A stretch of DNA of 23,570 bases from Anaerolineales bacterium UBA1136 (GCA_002311455.1 DCAJ01000022.1:1-23570); one strand, 5' to 3'. Counted from the stretch's first letter, positions 1 through 8,582 are shown. The notes: generated by a model not told the origin, from the letters alone. Numbers and translations: made by a program.

Positions 1-1111
1 CAGCCCCCCGATATGGTGTCACAATCGGACAGTTAGTGAAAACAGCACTAAATTCACTGTAATAATTGGGGATGTGATAAGGACCTAATAAAGTGCATTG
101 ACTGTTGATTGGTACAGTCAAACCGTATGGTGCATATGCACCTGCATCATGTAAAAATTTGTCCCATACTCCAAGAACAATACCATTCCTATCTACAGCT
201 ATTTCAGCTGTGTGTATCTGGCTACGTTCCTGGGTCGTAGCGAAAAAATTTTCATATCTATCTTCGATCCATTTAATTGGACGTCCTATTTTCATAGCAG
301 CCCATGGTATCAATACTTCTTCCTGGTAGAACATCATAATCTTAGGGCCAAATCCGCCTCCTATAAAAGGGGCGATGACACGGACCTGATTCTCTGAAAG
401 CTGAAGCATTTCAGCTAGGCCGTTACGAATAGGTATAGGAGCCTGGGTTGTATCCCAGACTGTCAGGCGCCGAGCTCTCCTGTCCCAACTTGCCACAATA
501 CCACGGTTTTCCATAGCTGCAGCTGCTCCATGATCATAGACAAACTCGCGTTTTAGAACACACGCTGCTTTCTTTTTGGCTTCAGCATAATTGCCTTTTG
601 TCTGCACAACATGCGCACACAGATTGGTATTTAAGTCATCATGCACAAGTGCGGAATCTCCATCCAAAGCAGTAGTTAGGTCAACAACCACAGAAAGAGG
701 ATCATAGTCGACATGTACATCCTGCAAAGCATCCTCCGCTATATATCGACTTTCAGCTAATACCATTACCAATGGTTCGCCCACAAACCTCACTTTTTCT
801 TTTGCCAAAGGTACTTGTGTGCGCTGATTAAACACAATATTGTCTATAGGTGGAGGTGGTACCAGTAGAGGTCCAGGCTTCCAGTAGTCACCTAAATCTG
901 CTGCAGTATATACTGCAACAACCCCTTCACGCTGTAATGCCTTGGAAATATCAATATTTACAATTCGCGCATGAGCGTACGTACTACGTACAAACGCTGC
1001 ATGCAACATTTCAGGCAATTGGACATCATCAACAAATAACGCTTGGCCAGTTAACAGCTGAGGGTCTTCATTGCGTCGAATAGGTTGTCCAAAAAACTGA
1101 GTTGCTCCCAT
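1..1111 (-). CDS. Molybdopterin-binding (large) subunit of a xanthine dehydrogenase/CoxL-type hydroxylase, 3' end outside window
   Basis: Catalytic subunit of a three-part molybdenum hydroxylase that would hydroxylate a carbon next to nitrogen or oxidise an aldehyde, passing electrons to the 2Fe-2S and FAD subunits encoded upstream in the same operon. Translating the minus strand from the ATG at 1109-1111 gives 370 codons with no stop. The family is usually about 750-800 residues, so roughly half is present. Visible: N-terminal GQPIRRNEDPQLLTG, a RFVGEP segment near 109-113, GGGFGPK at 251-257 and WIEDRYENF near 281-289. The sequence ends at PYRGA (366-370), exactly where the cofactor-loop motif AYRGAG is expected. 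That matches the broad aldehyde/xanthine class, not the AYxCSFR loop of true (form I) CO dehydrogenase. AAAGGT lies upstream of the start. It begins 15 bp after the cyclase gene. Family is certain; substrate is unknown. Confidence 0.93.
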   Translation of the reverse strand, partial: MGATQFFGQPIRRNEDPQLLTGQALFVDDVQLPEMLHAAFVRSTYAHARIVNIDISKALQREGVVAVYTAADLGDYWKPGPLLVPPPPIDNIVFNQRTQVPLAKEKVRFVGEPLVMVLAESRYIAEDALQDVHVDYDPLSVVVDLTTALDGDSALVHDDLNTNLCAHVVQTKGNYAEAKKKAACVLKREFVYDHGAAAAMENRGIVASWDRRARRLTVWDTTQAPIPIRNGLAEMLQLSENQVRVIAPFIGGGFGPKIMMFYQEEVLIPWAAMKIGRPIKWIEDRYENFFATTQERSQIHTAEIAVDRNGIVLGVWDKFLHDAGAYAPYGLTVPINSQCTLLGPYHIPNYYSEFSAVFTNCPIVTPYRGA

Positions 1112-1126
1112 TACCTGTACCTTTCA

Positions 1127-2794
1127 TCACTCCCTAAAAGCCACAAACCGACCCCAGCATGAAGCCAACTCCATGCCCTTTTGCACAAAACATCCGATAA
1201 AGTATCGACCACTTTCCATATCTAATAATGCTCCGCCCAAATTTTCAGCATGAACAATACCTTTAGGAAACAAGTTGAGATGCATATCTTGATAGTATTT
1301 GTCCAAAGGATACATTTCATCCCAATCTTTGCCAAACCGTTCGTTAAGTTTCTTTTCCGCTTCTTCGAAAGTTTTCGGATGAAACACTCGCTGGATAGTA
1401 TTCATAGGATGTTCCATGGCCACACAATCTATACCCAGCCATTTAATCTTCTTTGTAAGACACCAATCAGCGAAATCTGGAGATGGTCCAGGATGTTTGA
1501 TCATATAGCGAAACTCATTGGAGTCTGGGCTATTCCATCCATACTTGCAATAGCCAGTTTTTATAATAAGAATGTCGTTCTCATGCACATCCACAACTTC
1601 TTCTATCATCTCAGGAGTGTATACACTGGAATCACTAACCTTATTAGAAATATCAGCCACTGCTCCTGGACCAACCCAATAATCTAAAGGGGTTTCACCT
1701 ATACTTCTACCACTGATACTAAAATGTTTTTCGCCATCCATGTGCGTAGCTAGATGAAAGCTGGCCCGACAATTCGCATTGTTTCGCCCCATACCAAAGT
1801 TGTGACCCCCAACACGCTTAGTGTAATCAATACTTAAGGGTATGTAATTCGCCCATTGAGGAGTCTGTACACTAAACGGTAAGGTCATATCCAACATCTC
1901 AGCAGATTCCATAGCAGCAAAGAACTTGGGTAATTCCATTCCATCAGGCGGCAATATAGCCACTGCACGTGACCAAGCTGATTCAACCTCCATAAACGGC
2001 AATGGCTGCATCATTACCCAAGCACGCTGATTGCCAATTTCATTGATTTGTCCACCAAGAGACTCAGCTAATACCATGCCTGATTTTGGCATAGTGATAT
2101 GGGTTAACTCATAGTACCAATCCTGAGGAAATAGTTCATCCCAATCTTTGCCGTACGTTTCTTGTGTTTTAGCTTGTGCTTTTTCAAATTCTCGTTCATG
2201 CATATAACGCAAATTTGTATTCATAGGGTGCTCTGCACATCCGCAATCCACACCAATCAACTTTATATTCATATCCATCGCCCAATCAAAGAATTCTGGC
2301 GAAGGCCCAGGATGACGAAGATAAAACCCGAATTCTTTACTTTCTATCCCGCCTTGAGCAGAATCGTTAAGCACATCGGGTTGATCATAACCATATTTGT
2401 GGTATCCCGTATTTATTATCAAAATGTCGCCCGATTTCACTTCCACTCGACTAGTGATCATTTCTGGCGTATATAAGCTGTAGTCGGAAACATCATCCGA
2501 GATGTCTACGACTACGCCTTCACCGCATAAGTCTGTTAGCGGAATATCGGCAATAGCTCGCTCTCCAGAATGAAAAGCACGTGGGCCTACGAGATGCGTA
2601 CCAGTATTATTGCTCCATTCAATCAATTGACCATTTGCACCTTGACCACCAACGAAGGAACCTGTCAGCCTCTTAAAAAACTGTATTTGCAGAGGCATCT
2701 CTCCCGGCCACGGTGGTGTAAAAATACTCATTGCCTGTGTCAGGTCAAACCATCTTGCATCAGTCATTAAGCTGACAATTTTGTCACTTTGCAT
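1127..2794 (-). CDS. Tandem cyclase-family (kynurenine formamidase/isatin hydrolase-like) protein with two domains
   Basis: Metal-dependent hydrolases of this family open cyclic or linear amides, such as isatin or N-formylkynurenine. Most members are single domains of about 210-270 residues; this protein is 555 residues and contains two copies. Copy 1 (about 15-280) and copy 2 (about 300-555) share a DLTQ/DMTL start, VYTPEMI or LYTPEMI, DILIIxTGYxKYG, HPGPSP, GxDCxxxEHPMNT and a GKDWDE segment. Copy 2 keeps the full metal motif HLATHMDGEKH (H347, H351, D353, H357). Copy 1 has NTGTHLVGPRAFH (63-75): the first His is Asn, the Asp is Val, and the last His is two residues late. Copy 1 is therefore probably catalytically dead, structural or altered. 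AAAGGAGAG precedes the ATG. The gene lies 42 bp after AllG and 15 bp before the Mo subunit. Likely ring-opening step of the local pathway (inference). Confidence 0.9.
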   Translation of the reverse strand: MQSDKIVSLMTDARWFDLTQAMSIFTPPWPGEMPLQIQFFKRLTGSFVGGQGANGQLIEWSNNTGTHLVGPRAFHSGERAIADIPLTDLCGEGVVVDISDDVSDYSLYTPEMITSRVEVKSGDILIINTGYHKYGYDQPDVLNDSAQGGIESKEFGFYLRHPGPSPEFFDWAMDMNIKLIGVDCGCAEHPMNTNLRYMHEREFEKAQAKTQETYGKDWDELFPQDWYYELTHITMPKSGMVLAESLGGQINEIGNQRAWVMMQPLPFMEVESAWSRAVAILPPDGMELPKFFAAMESAEMLDMTLPFSVQTPQWANYIPLSIDYTKRVGGHNFGMGRNNANCRASFHLATHMDGEKHFSISGRSIGETPLDYWVGPGAVADISNKVSDSSVYTPEMIEEVVDVHENDILIIKTGYCKYGWNSPDSNEFRYMIKHPGPSPDFADWCLTKKIKWLGIDCVAMEHPMNTIQRVFHPKTFEEAEKKLNERFGKDWDEMYPLDKYYQDMHLNLFPKGIVHAENLGGALLDMESGRYFIGCFVQKGMELASCWGRFVAFRE

Positions 2795-2836
2795 CTAACT
2801 CTCCTTTGTTAACACAATGATCTCAACATCCACCAT

Positions 2837-4093
2837 TTACACCAACCCGTAATGCTCAGCATAAAACACTAAAGCATCTTCAAATACATTCATTGGAGGT
2901 CGTACTAATCCAGCCCCTACCTGACCAACACCGGCATCCCTATGAGCAATACCGGTATTTATACGAGGAGTGATACCCAACTCTACTACTTTGCGAATAT
3001 CGACTCCTACTGGTGTTCCACGGAAATTTAGTACTGGGATAGTAAAATGATTATGCTCAGATACAGTAATCTCATACATTTCCATAGTAGCGTTTACAGC
3101 ATCTTGTGGTGTTCCGCTCACAAAGGCAACTATAGCAGGGGCAGAAGCCATAGCAAAACCGCCAATTCCAACTGTCTCAGTAATGGTACTGTCACCTATA
3201 TCACCACTAGCATCCTCAGCAGTAAAACCCGGAAAATATAATCCGTCCGGCTGTCCAACAGGACCTGTAAACCACTTATCTCCTAAACCACTAATGCGAA
3301 TCCCTAGTTCGGTCCCATTACGAGCCATAGTTGTCATCACTGTACTACCCTCGACACCATGTGCAGCGTCAGCCATAGATTTGCACGCAGCCATCACAGG
3401 ATTTAACACACTAAGTGCATTGTCTGCCAGAAATTGTAGTACTTCAGATGCAACATCACTATCAATAGCAAGTTTTGCAATCATAGGAGCTAATTTCGCA
3501 GTATAAAGAATTGACCCTGCTTTATTGCGATTATGACCTTCGTCACCCATATGCAAAGCTTCAGACAACAACTGTCGAATATCTATTCCGTTTTCGCTAT
3601 TGGCAAGCGCTTCTGACAAGACCGCAGCCAAAACATCGTTCATCCAACGTAGTTTTGTGATCACATCTTCGCTAAATGCTCCGTATCTGAGCACTTTTCC
3701 GTATCCTTCGTTTAGATTGCTATAGGCCACATTGCCATGAGTGGTATTCTTCACCTGATAGACTTTCATAGATGCAGTCGTAATACCAGCCATTGGACCA
3801 ACACTACTGTGCTCGTGACATGGAGCGAATTCGATTTCGCCTGCTTCTACCATGCTTACTGCATCAGTCTCATTCTGGACCAGTCCTTCAAAAATTAATC
3901 CGCCTATCACAGCCCCTTGCATTGGACCAGACATTTGTTCCCACTCAACGGGAGGTCCTGCATGCAATAGCAAATTATCCTCCATATTTGGAACAACATC
4001 CCTAGCAGTAGCAATACTTGTAAGGATTGGGCGCGCAGACATCATACGTTCTACAGCTGTAGTATTTGCTTGATCAATATTGATTTTTGCCAA
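2837..4093 (-). CDS. allG: AllG/YlbE (DUF1116) family protein, probable carbamoyltransferase subunit
   Basis: This family includes E. coli YlbE, now AllG. Together with FdrA (AllF) and YlbF (AllH) it forms oxamate carbamoyltransferase, which interconverts oxalurate plus phosphate with oxamate plus carbamoyl phosphate during anaerobic allantoin use. At 418 residues the protein has the normal family length. Recognisable conserved blocks: LHAGPP (43-48), SGPMQGAVIGG (55-65), PCHEHSSVGPMAG (91-103), LNEGYGKVLRYG (127-138) and HMGDEGHNRN (181-190). The start is TTG at 4091-4093, chosen because AGGAGGA lies six bases before it; no ATG fits as well. It follows FdrA by 12 bp, matching the E. coli pairing. 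No AllH (DUF2877) gene is visible in the window. The true acceptor may differ from oxamate. Family call is firm; reaction is inferred. Confidence 0.9.
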   Translation of the reverse strand: MAKINIDQANTTAVERMMSARPILTSIATARDVVPNMEDNLLLHAGPPVEWEQMSGPMQGAVIGGLIFEGLVQNETDAVSMVEAGEIEFAPCHEHSSVGPMAGITTASMKVYQVKNTTHGNVAYSNLNEGYGKVLRYGAFSEDVITKLRWMNDVLAAVLSEALANSENGIDIRQLLSEALHMGDEGHNRNKAGSILYTAKLAPMIAKLAIDSDVASEVLQFLADNALSVLNPVMAACKSMADAAHGVEGSTVMTTMARNGTELGIRISGLGDKWFTGPVGQPDGLYFPGFTAEDASGDIGDSTITETVGIGGFAMASAPAIVAFVSGTPQDAVNATMEMYEITVSEHNHFTIPVLNFRGTPVGVDIRKVVELGITPRINTGIAHRDAGVGQVGAGLVRPPMNVFEDALVFYAEHYGLV

Positions 4094-4105
4094 AATTTCC
4101 TCCTA

Positions 4106-5824
4106 TTAGCCTTTCATCTTTGCCAACAAATTCATTAGATTCTCTTTCCCCTGCGCAGGTGGCTGCCAATCAACATGAATTGCTTCAGCACCCTGTCTGA
4201 CTAAACTTTCGTAGAAAGATTCTAACCCTACATTAATGGCTGCCAATGATTGTCGAGTTTTATCTAATATCACAGGTCTTAAGCTTGCTTTTGAAGATGG
4301 ATTTAATCTAAAAATAATATTACCAACATAAATTGCTGCCTTATCAGCGTTAGTTTCTATGTGAGCACCTGATTGCCTCAAAATCTTTGTTTGAGCAACA
4401 ACATCTTGCGGGTCACTTTCAGTACCAACCACCAATACCACTACTTCTAGGTAACGACCAGAACGCCGTGCCAATGATTTGGCCTCAGATATGATTGGTG
4501 CTAATTCAGCCGCAGGGTTTGGGTGTGACCCATAACCAAGTACTACATCCAACAATATCACAGCAGTCTCTGGATCAGCAGCCTCTTGTTGAAAACGTCT
4601 CAAGCGCAAATCCGAATCTATCATTGGATGCAGCCGACCAACGGTAAATTCGTCCTCTCCCATATCTATAATTGTATGCTCATCACTGGATGCAGAATTA
4701 TCCAACTTGTATGAAGCATCTATAGGAATATTAGAATAAATCCCTTTAGTAAATGCGCGTAAAACCAATAAAGTCTCATAAGCCAGAGTCCCACCAGAAA
4801 ACAAACCGCGTATATAGCGCTGTGAGGATGCAAATTCCTTTTTAGAATCTGCCTTCAGGATAGTTGAACGGTCAAACTTGTCACATAACTCCATAGCTAA
4901 CTCTGCTGTCTGACGTAGAGTAGATGCAAAAAATACATTGCCTATTCGATGAGCTGGAGGAGCATAACCCAGAAAATTCACAACCACTGGTTTTTCCAAT
5001 GCATACATTAATTGCATCAACTCCAGTCCTGCATCAGAGGAAATTGGTTTAGAGGTCAATATTATAACTTTAGTATCAGTATCCCTGCTAAGCAAATCTA
5101 GAGCCTGCCTGGAGGTAATTCCTCCAATCTGATTATTTAAATCACGTCCCCCAGTGCCTATAGCATAAGTTATGCCAGACCCTAAATTATCTATAGTCAC
5201 TGTTAAAGCCTGCAATCCGGTACCTGATGCTGCAACAATACCTATAGGACCAGATTTGCTCTGATTTGCAAAACCTAAACCTATTCCATTTATAACAGCA
5301 GTACCACAATCCGGACCCATGACCAATAGTCCTTTGTCTGCTGCCAATTTCTTCAACGAGATTTCATCCTGCACCGAAACGTTGTCACTATAAAGAAAAA
5401 CATGTTTGCCAAAACCCAGTGCTTCACGTGCTACCTCAGCAGCATAACGTCCAGGAACAGAAACAATAACCCACTGAGTATTTGGTAGTGTTCGGACAGC
5501 CATATCCAGACTACGGGGACGAAACTCTTGATCTTCTGTTAAAGACTTACGGCTATTTAGTAGTACATCCACATGTTTAAGTGCAGCTGATGCCTGGGAT
5601 GTGCTTTCAGCCTTAACTGAAATAATGAGGTCTTCTGCCACAGTAGTTTCAGAGGAATGCGGGAGTAAACCGCTATGCTTTAACACATCCTTGTTAGCCT
5701 GCGTACCCATCATTACTCCAGCATCAAGTACACCATCTAATTCAAGTATGCCTTTTTGCAACTGCATTAAAACCACTGAGTCGAAATATGTACCAGACCG
5801 TATTTCACTAGTCACGTTTGTCAT
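4106..5824 (-). CDS. fdrA: FdrA-like (AllF) succinyl-CoA-synthetase-fold protein, probable carbamoyltransferase subunit
   Basis: FdrA proteins look like acyl-CoA synthetases (CoA-binding Rossmann domain plus ligase domains). In E. coli FdrA is the AllF part of the oxamate carbamoyltransferase AllFGH, handling carbamoyl phosphate rather than CoA. This copy is 572 residues, close to E. coli FdrA (about 555). Visible elements: N-terminal RSGTYFDSVVLM, SVPGRYAAEVAREAL (122-136), MGPDCGTA (169-176), GIVAASGTGLQ (195-205), GTGGRDLN (223-230), ILLDVVLGYGSHPNPA in the C-terminal domain, and the ending WQPPAQG. The MGPDCGTA and AASGTG signatures separate FdrA from ordinary succinyl-CoA ligase alpha subunits. 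The gene starts 17 bp after the amidase and its stop is 12 bp before AllG. I see only AGGA well upstream of the ATG, so translation may be coupled to the amidase. Confidence 0.9.
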   Translation of the reverse strand: MTNVTSEIRSGTYFDSVVLMQLQKGILELDGVLDAGVMMGTQANKDVLKHSGLLPHSSETTVAEDLIISVKAESTSQASAALKHVDVLLNSRKSLTEDQEFRPRSLDMAVRTLPNTQWVIVSVPGRYAAEVAREALGFGKHVFLYSDNVSVQDEISLKKLAADKGLLVMGPDCGTAVINGIGLGFANQSKSGPIGIVAASGTGLQALTVTIDNLGSGITYAIGTGGRDLNNQIGGITSRQALDLLSRDTDTKVIILTSKPISSDAGLELMQLMYALEKPVVVNFLGYAPPAHRIGNVFFASTLRQTAELAMELCDKFDRSTILKADSKKEFASSQRYIRGLFSGGTLAYETLLVLRAFTKGIYSNIPIDASYKLDNSASSDEHTIIDMGEDEFTVGRLHPMIDSDLRLRRFQQEAADPETAVILLDVVLGYGSHPNPAAELAPIISEAKSLARRSGRYLEVVVLVVGTESDPQDVVAQTKILRQSGAHIETNADKAAIYVGNIIFRLNPSSKASLRPVILDKTRQSLAAINVGLESFYESLVRQGAEAIHVDWQPPAQGKENLMNLLAKMKG

Positions 5825-5841
5825 ATATAACCAATTAAGTC

Positions 5842-7143
5842 CTATATCAACGCTGCTTCTATTTGAGACGCTAGCACAAAAAGAGTCTCGTCTTCTCCAA
5901 AACGTCCAGTCAATTGCAATCCAAAGGGCAACCCATCACTATTCTTGCCAGAGGGCATTCCTATAGTAGGTAGACCACTATGAGTCCAAGGTAAATTCAT
6001 GACTGGATCACCAGTACTGTCCAACCCATTAGGCGCTACTCCAGGAGCCGAAGGAGAAATCCACAAATCTATCTGATTCAAATCCATCAATGCAATTAAC
6101 TCCTCCCGCAATCTAGTCCGACCTTCAAGAGCCATATTTAAATCATGGTTCGAAACCAACTGACCCTGTAATATCAATTCGGCAGTTTTAGGATGATATT
6201 TGTTAGTATAACTTGCAAACCAGTCCTTATGAACATTTGCTGCCTCGGCTGCCACTATTAAATTATGTCTGACAAATATATCTTCAAAATCGGGCATTGT
6301 AGGGACTGATTTTATTTCAAATCCAGCATTAGTAAGACGATGACAAGTAGCACGAAATTGCGAATCCCCTTCATTAGACACATTATCCAGATAAACACCT
6401 TCTGGAACACCTAAAACTGTATGTGAATCTCCTTTTGTATCTATTGTTTTTAAATTCCACGACTCGACCAACTGTGTAGCTGCACATGCAGCGGTAGCAA
6501 CATCAGGAGCAAAAGTACCAACATGATCTACTGAAGGAGATAGAGGTATCACTCCAGACCGCGAAATACGATCATAGGTGGGCTTGTATCCAATCACTCC
6601 ACAAAAAGCAGCGGGGCGAGTAATTGAGCCAATAGTCTGTGTGCCTAATGATAGAAGGCATAACCCCGAGCTTACAGCAGCTGCTGATCCGCTACTGGAC
6701 CCACCCGGAGTACATAAGACATTATGTGGGTTCCTTGTAGGACCAGGTGCAAAGTAAGCAAACTCGGTGGTAATCGTCTTACCTATTACTAGAGCCCCTG
6801 CCTTCTTTAGAAGCATCACACTCTCAGCTTCAGTGCCTTGTAAAACATTTGCAGGAACATGACTACCAGCACTAGTAGTATGGCCATCCGCATGAAATAT
6901 GTCTTTTACTCCTACCATTAAGCCAAAAAGAGGAGGGCGCTTTTTAGGATCTGGATACTGTTCAAATAATGCTCTAGCTTCAAAATGCAATCGTTTAAAA
7001 CGCCCTGGCTCAGGGATAAAAGCAAATATTTCCTGCTCTTTAGATGTAAAGTGATTTTCCAATTGTTCCAAATAATCCAGAAAATCGGTAAGGCTACCAT
7101 TCTTGAAACTTGATAACGACGTATTTCTTAGCAAAGACGACAT
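5842..7143 (-). CDS. Amidase-signature hydrolase
   Basis: Ser-cisSer-Lys amidase that hydrolyses a carboxamide or ureido compound to acid and ammonia or amine. It has 433 residues, slightly shorter than the usual 450-500. The triad is visible: K80 in GVKDIFHADG, S149 in the GGSSSGSAAAV loop (147-157) and nucleophile S173 in GTQTIGSITRPAAFCG (167-182). The 24-residue step from cis-Ser to nucleophile matches fatty acid amide hydrolase (217 to 241). The GTQT...RPAAFCG form is a common subclass and not a loss of function. Its ATG overlaps the stop of the 2Fe-2S gene by one base (TAATG), so the two are translationally coupled. Position between hydroxylase subunits and FdrA/AllG suggests it cleaves the ring-opened intermediate, or a ureido group as in allophanate hydrolase. 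Substrate unknown. Confidence 0.93.
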   Translation of the reverse strand: MSSLLRNTSLSSFKNGSLTDFLDYLEQLENHFTSKEQEIFAFIPEPGRFKRLHFEARALFEQYPDPKKRPPLFGLMVGVKDIFHADGHTTSAGSHVPANVLQGTEAESVMLLKKAGALVIGKTITTEFAYFAPGPTRNPHNVLCTPGGSSSGSAAAVSSGLCLLSLGTQTIGSITRPAAFCGVIGYKPTYDRISRSGVIPLSPSVDHVGTFAPDVATAACAATQLVESWNLKTIDTKGDSHTVLGVPEGVYLDNVSNEGDSQFRATCHRLTNAGFEIKSVPTMPDFEDIFVRHNLIVAAEAANVHKDWFASYTNKYHPKTAELILQGQLVSNHDLNMALEGRTRLREELIALMDLNQIDLWISPSAPGVAPNGLDSTGDPVMNLPWTHSGLPTIGMPSGKNSDGLPFGLQLTGRFGEDETLFVLASQIEAALI

Positions 7144-7619
7144 TACGAGTCACGCTCCACATACAATTTCACAGCAGCTACTATGTGCTGATAACCAGTA
7201 CATCTGCACAAATTTCCAGATATAGCAGCACGAATTTCTTCTTCTGATGGACGAGGGTTCTCCTCCAGAAAAGGAATGAGACTCATCAAAATACCAGGAG
7301 TACAAAATCCACATTGCAAGCCATGTGCTTCACGAAACGATTCTTGAAGGGGGTGCAGATCGTTTTCGCTAGCTGACATACCTTCTACTGTAGTTATTTG
7401 CTGCCCATGTGCTTGTACTGCAAACATCAAGCACGATCTAACAGATCTTCCATTTAATATAACAGTACACGCCCCACAGACCCCATGTTCGCAACCCACA
7501 TGCGTGCCTGTCAAACCAAGCTCATGACGTATAAAATCACTTAGTAACATCCGTGCTTCTACATCAGATGTATAGTCTTCACCATTAATAGTAGTGTTTA
7601 TTGAATGATTATCACTCAT
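7143..7619 (-). CDS. 2Fe-2S subunit of a molybdenum hydroxylase (CoxS-like)
   Basis: Electron-transfer subunit carrying two [2Fe-2S] clusters between the molybdopterin and FAD subunits. It is 158 residues, the normal size. The plant-type ferredoxin cluster is bound by C43, C48, C51 and C63 (GCEHGVCGACTV then SC). The C-terminal helical cluster is bound by C103, C106, C138 and C140 (QCGFCTPG and NLCRCTGY). All eight ligands are present. The start overlaps the FAD-subunit stop in an ATGA, and the stop overlaps the amidase start by one base. It is separated from its catalytic partner at 1-1111 by four other genes, an unusual layout for this enzyme family. Confidence 0.96.
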   Translation of the reverse strand: MSDNHSINTTINGEDYTSDVEARMLLSDFIRHELGLTGTHVGCEHGVCGACTVILNGRSVRSCLMFAVQAHGQQITTVEGMSASENDLHPLQESFREAHGLQCGFCTPGILMSLIPFLEENPRPSEEEIRAAISGNLCRCTGYQHIVAAVKLYVERDS

Positions 7620-8494
7620 GTTTGTTTGGCCCGTCCAAATGCTAATTTCAATGCTCGCTTAGTTAGTATGCGAGCTAGATGCCTCTGGTAATTCACAGTG
7701 GCATGTAAACTACCCATCGGCATAATCTCCTCTTCTGAAGCTTTGATAGCAACTTCCATTATCAGTTCGTTTGATTGCATTTCTCCAACTAGCAAATCAG
7801 CAGACTGCTTTGCATCCAGTGGTGCATCTGACAGATTCAAATATACCAGACGTGCCTTCCTGCAAATATGGTTGCTGTCTAACGTTATCACTGCTGCTAT
7901 GCCAGCCATAGCATAATCTCCCGGACGACGAGAAACTTCGAGAAATGCCCAGCCGGTGCAGGGTTCAAGAAAAGGCATCTCTATTTCAACCAATATCTCA
8001 CTCGAATCAATAGCAGTTTCAAAATACCCTCTGAAAAAGTCTTCGCTATTAATCCAATGAGATCCATTTGTAGATTGGACACGAAATCTGGAATCCATAG
8101 CTAAAGCAACCACTGGAAGCTCGGCGGCTGGATCAGCGTGAGCTATATTTCCACCTACAGTACCTCTATTACGTATCTGAGGGTGGGCAATATAGGGAAG
8201 AGCTTCATGTAATAAAGAAACTCTATCAGCTATTACAACATCACCCTCAACCTCATTGAGCCGAGTCATAGCACCAAGCTGTAAGACTTTACCATCTTTG
8301 GTGGATATATAAGAAAGTTCCGCAAGTAAGTTCAAATCAAGCAGTACAGCAGGTTGCATGATACGAAAGTTCATAGCTGGAATTAAACTCTGGCCACCTG
8401 CTAGAATTCTCGCTTCATCACCATATTGCGCTTTTAGCCGCAATGCTTCTTCTAATGATTCAGGTGCGTAATATTTAAAACTTGCTGGTTTCAT
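7616..8494 (-). CDS. FAD-binding subunit of a molybdenum hydroxylase (CoxM-like)
   Basis: Medium subunit that accepts electrons from the 2Fe-2S clusters onto FAD. The 292 residues match the usual 270-300. FAD-binding signatures are AGGQSL (32-37) and TVGGNIAHADPAAELP (112-127). RRPGDYAMAGIA follows in the second half, and the CO_deh_flav_C-type domain fills the end. It is the first gene of the leftward operon; the ATG at 8492-8494 lacks a strong Shine-Dalgarno site. Upstream is a 173-bp divergent region shared with the CoA-transferase at 8668. Within that region I find an ATTATACAAT stretch on the minus strand (about 8529-8538) that could hold a -10 box, but no good -35 at normal spacing, so the operon promoter is not identified. 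Confidence 0.95.
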   Translation of the reverse strand: MKPASFKYYAPESLEEALRLKAQYGDEARILAGGQSLIPAMNFRIMQPAVLLDLNLLAELSYISTKDGKVLQLGAMTRLNEVEGDVVIADRVSLLHEALPYIAHPQIRNRGTVGGNIAHADPAAELPVVALAMDSRFRVQSTNGSHWINSEDFFRGYFETAIDSSEILVEIEMPFLEPCTGWAFLEVSRRPGDYAMAGIAAVITLDSNHICRKARLVYLNLSDAPLDAKQSADLLVGEMQSNELIMEVAIKASEEEIMPMGSLHATVNYQRHLARILTKRALKLAFGRAKQT

Positions 8495-8582
8495 CTATGT
8501 TTTGGTCATCTAAGTAATTTCTAGAGACATTGTATAATGCCATACTAATGCAATTTATCACACAATCCCGAATATGATTTAT

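Noticed and set aside
1..1111. Possible pseudogene, since no complete reading frame starts and stops here
   Set aside because: The minus strand is open for all 370 codons from the ATG at 1111 to the window edge with intact motifs; it is only cut by the window.
1..1111. True form I CO dehydrogenase
   Set aside because: The active-site loop begins PYRGA where form I enzymes carry AYxCSFR, so CO oxidation is not supported.
1250..1687. Plus-strand frame of 145 codons inside the cyclase gene
   Set aside because: It lies opposite the second cyclase domain, which has strong family motifs, so the frame is a shadow.
3183..3506. Plus-strand frames within the AllG gene (also 3047-3241 and 3793-4073)
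   Set aside because: All are antisense to conserved AllG blocks, have no ribosome-binding site of note and match nothing.
6918..7100. Second minus-strand frame within the amidase gene
   Set aside because: It overlaps the amidase N-terminus in another frame; the amidase frame is continuous and carries the catalytic lysine just downstream, so no frameshift is needed.
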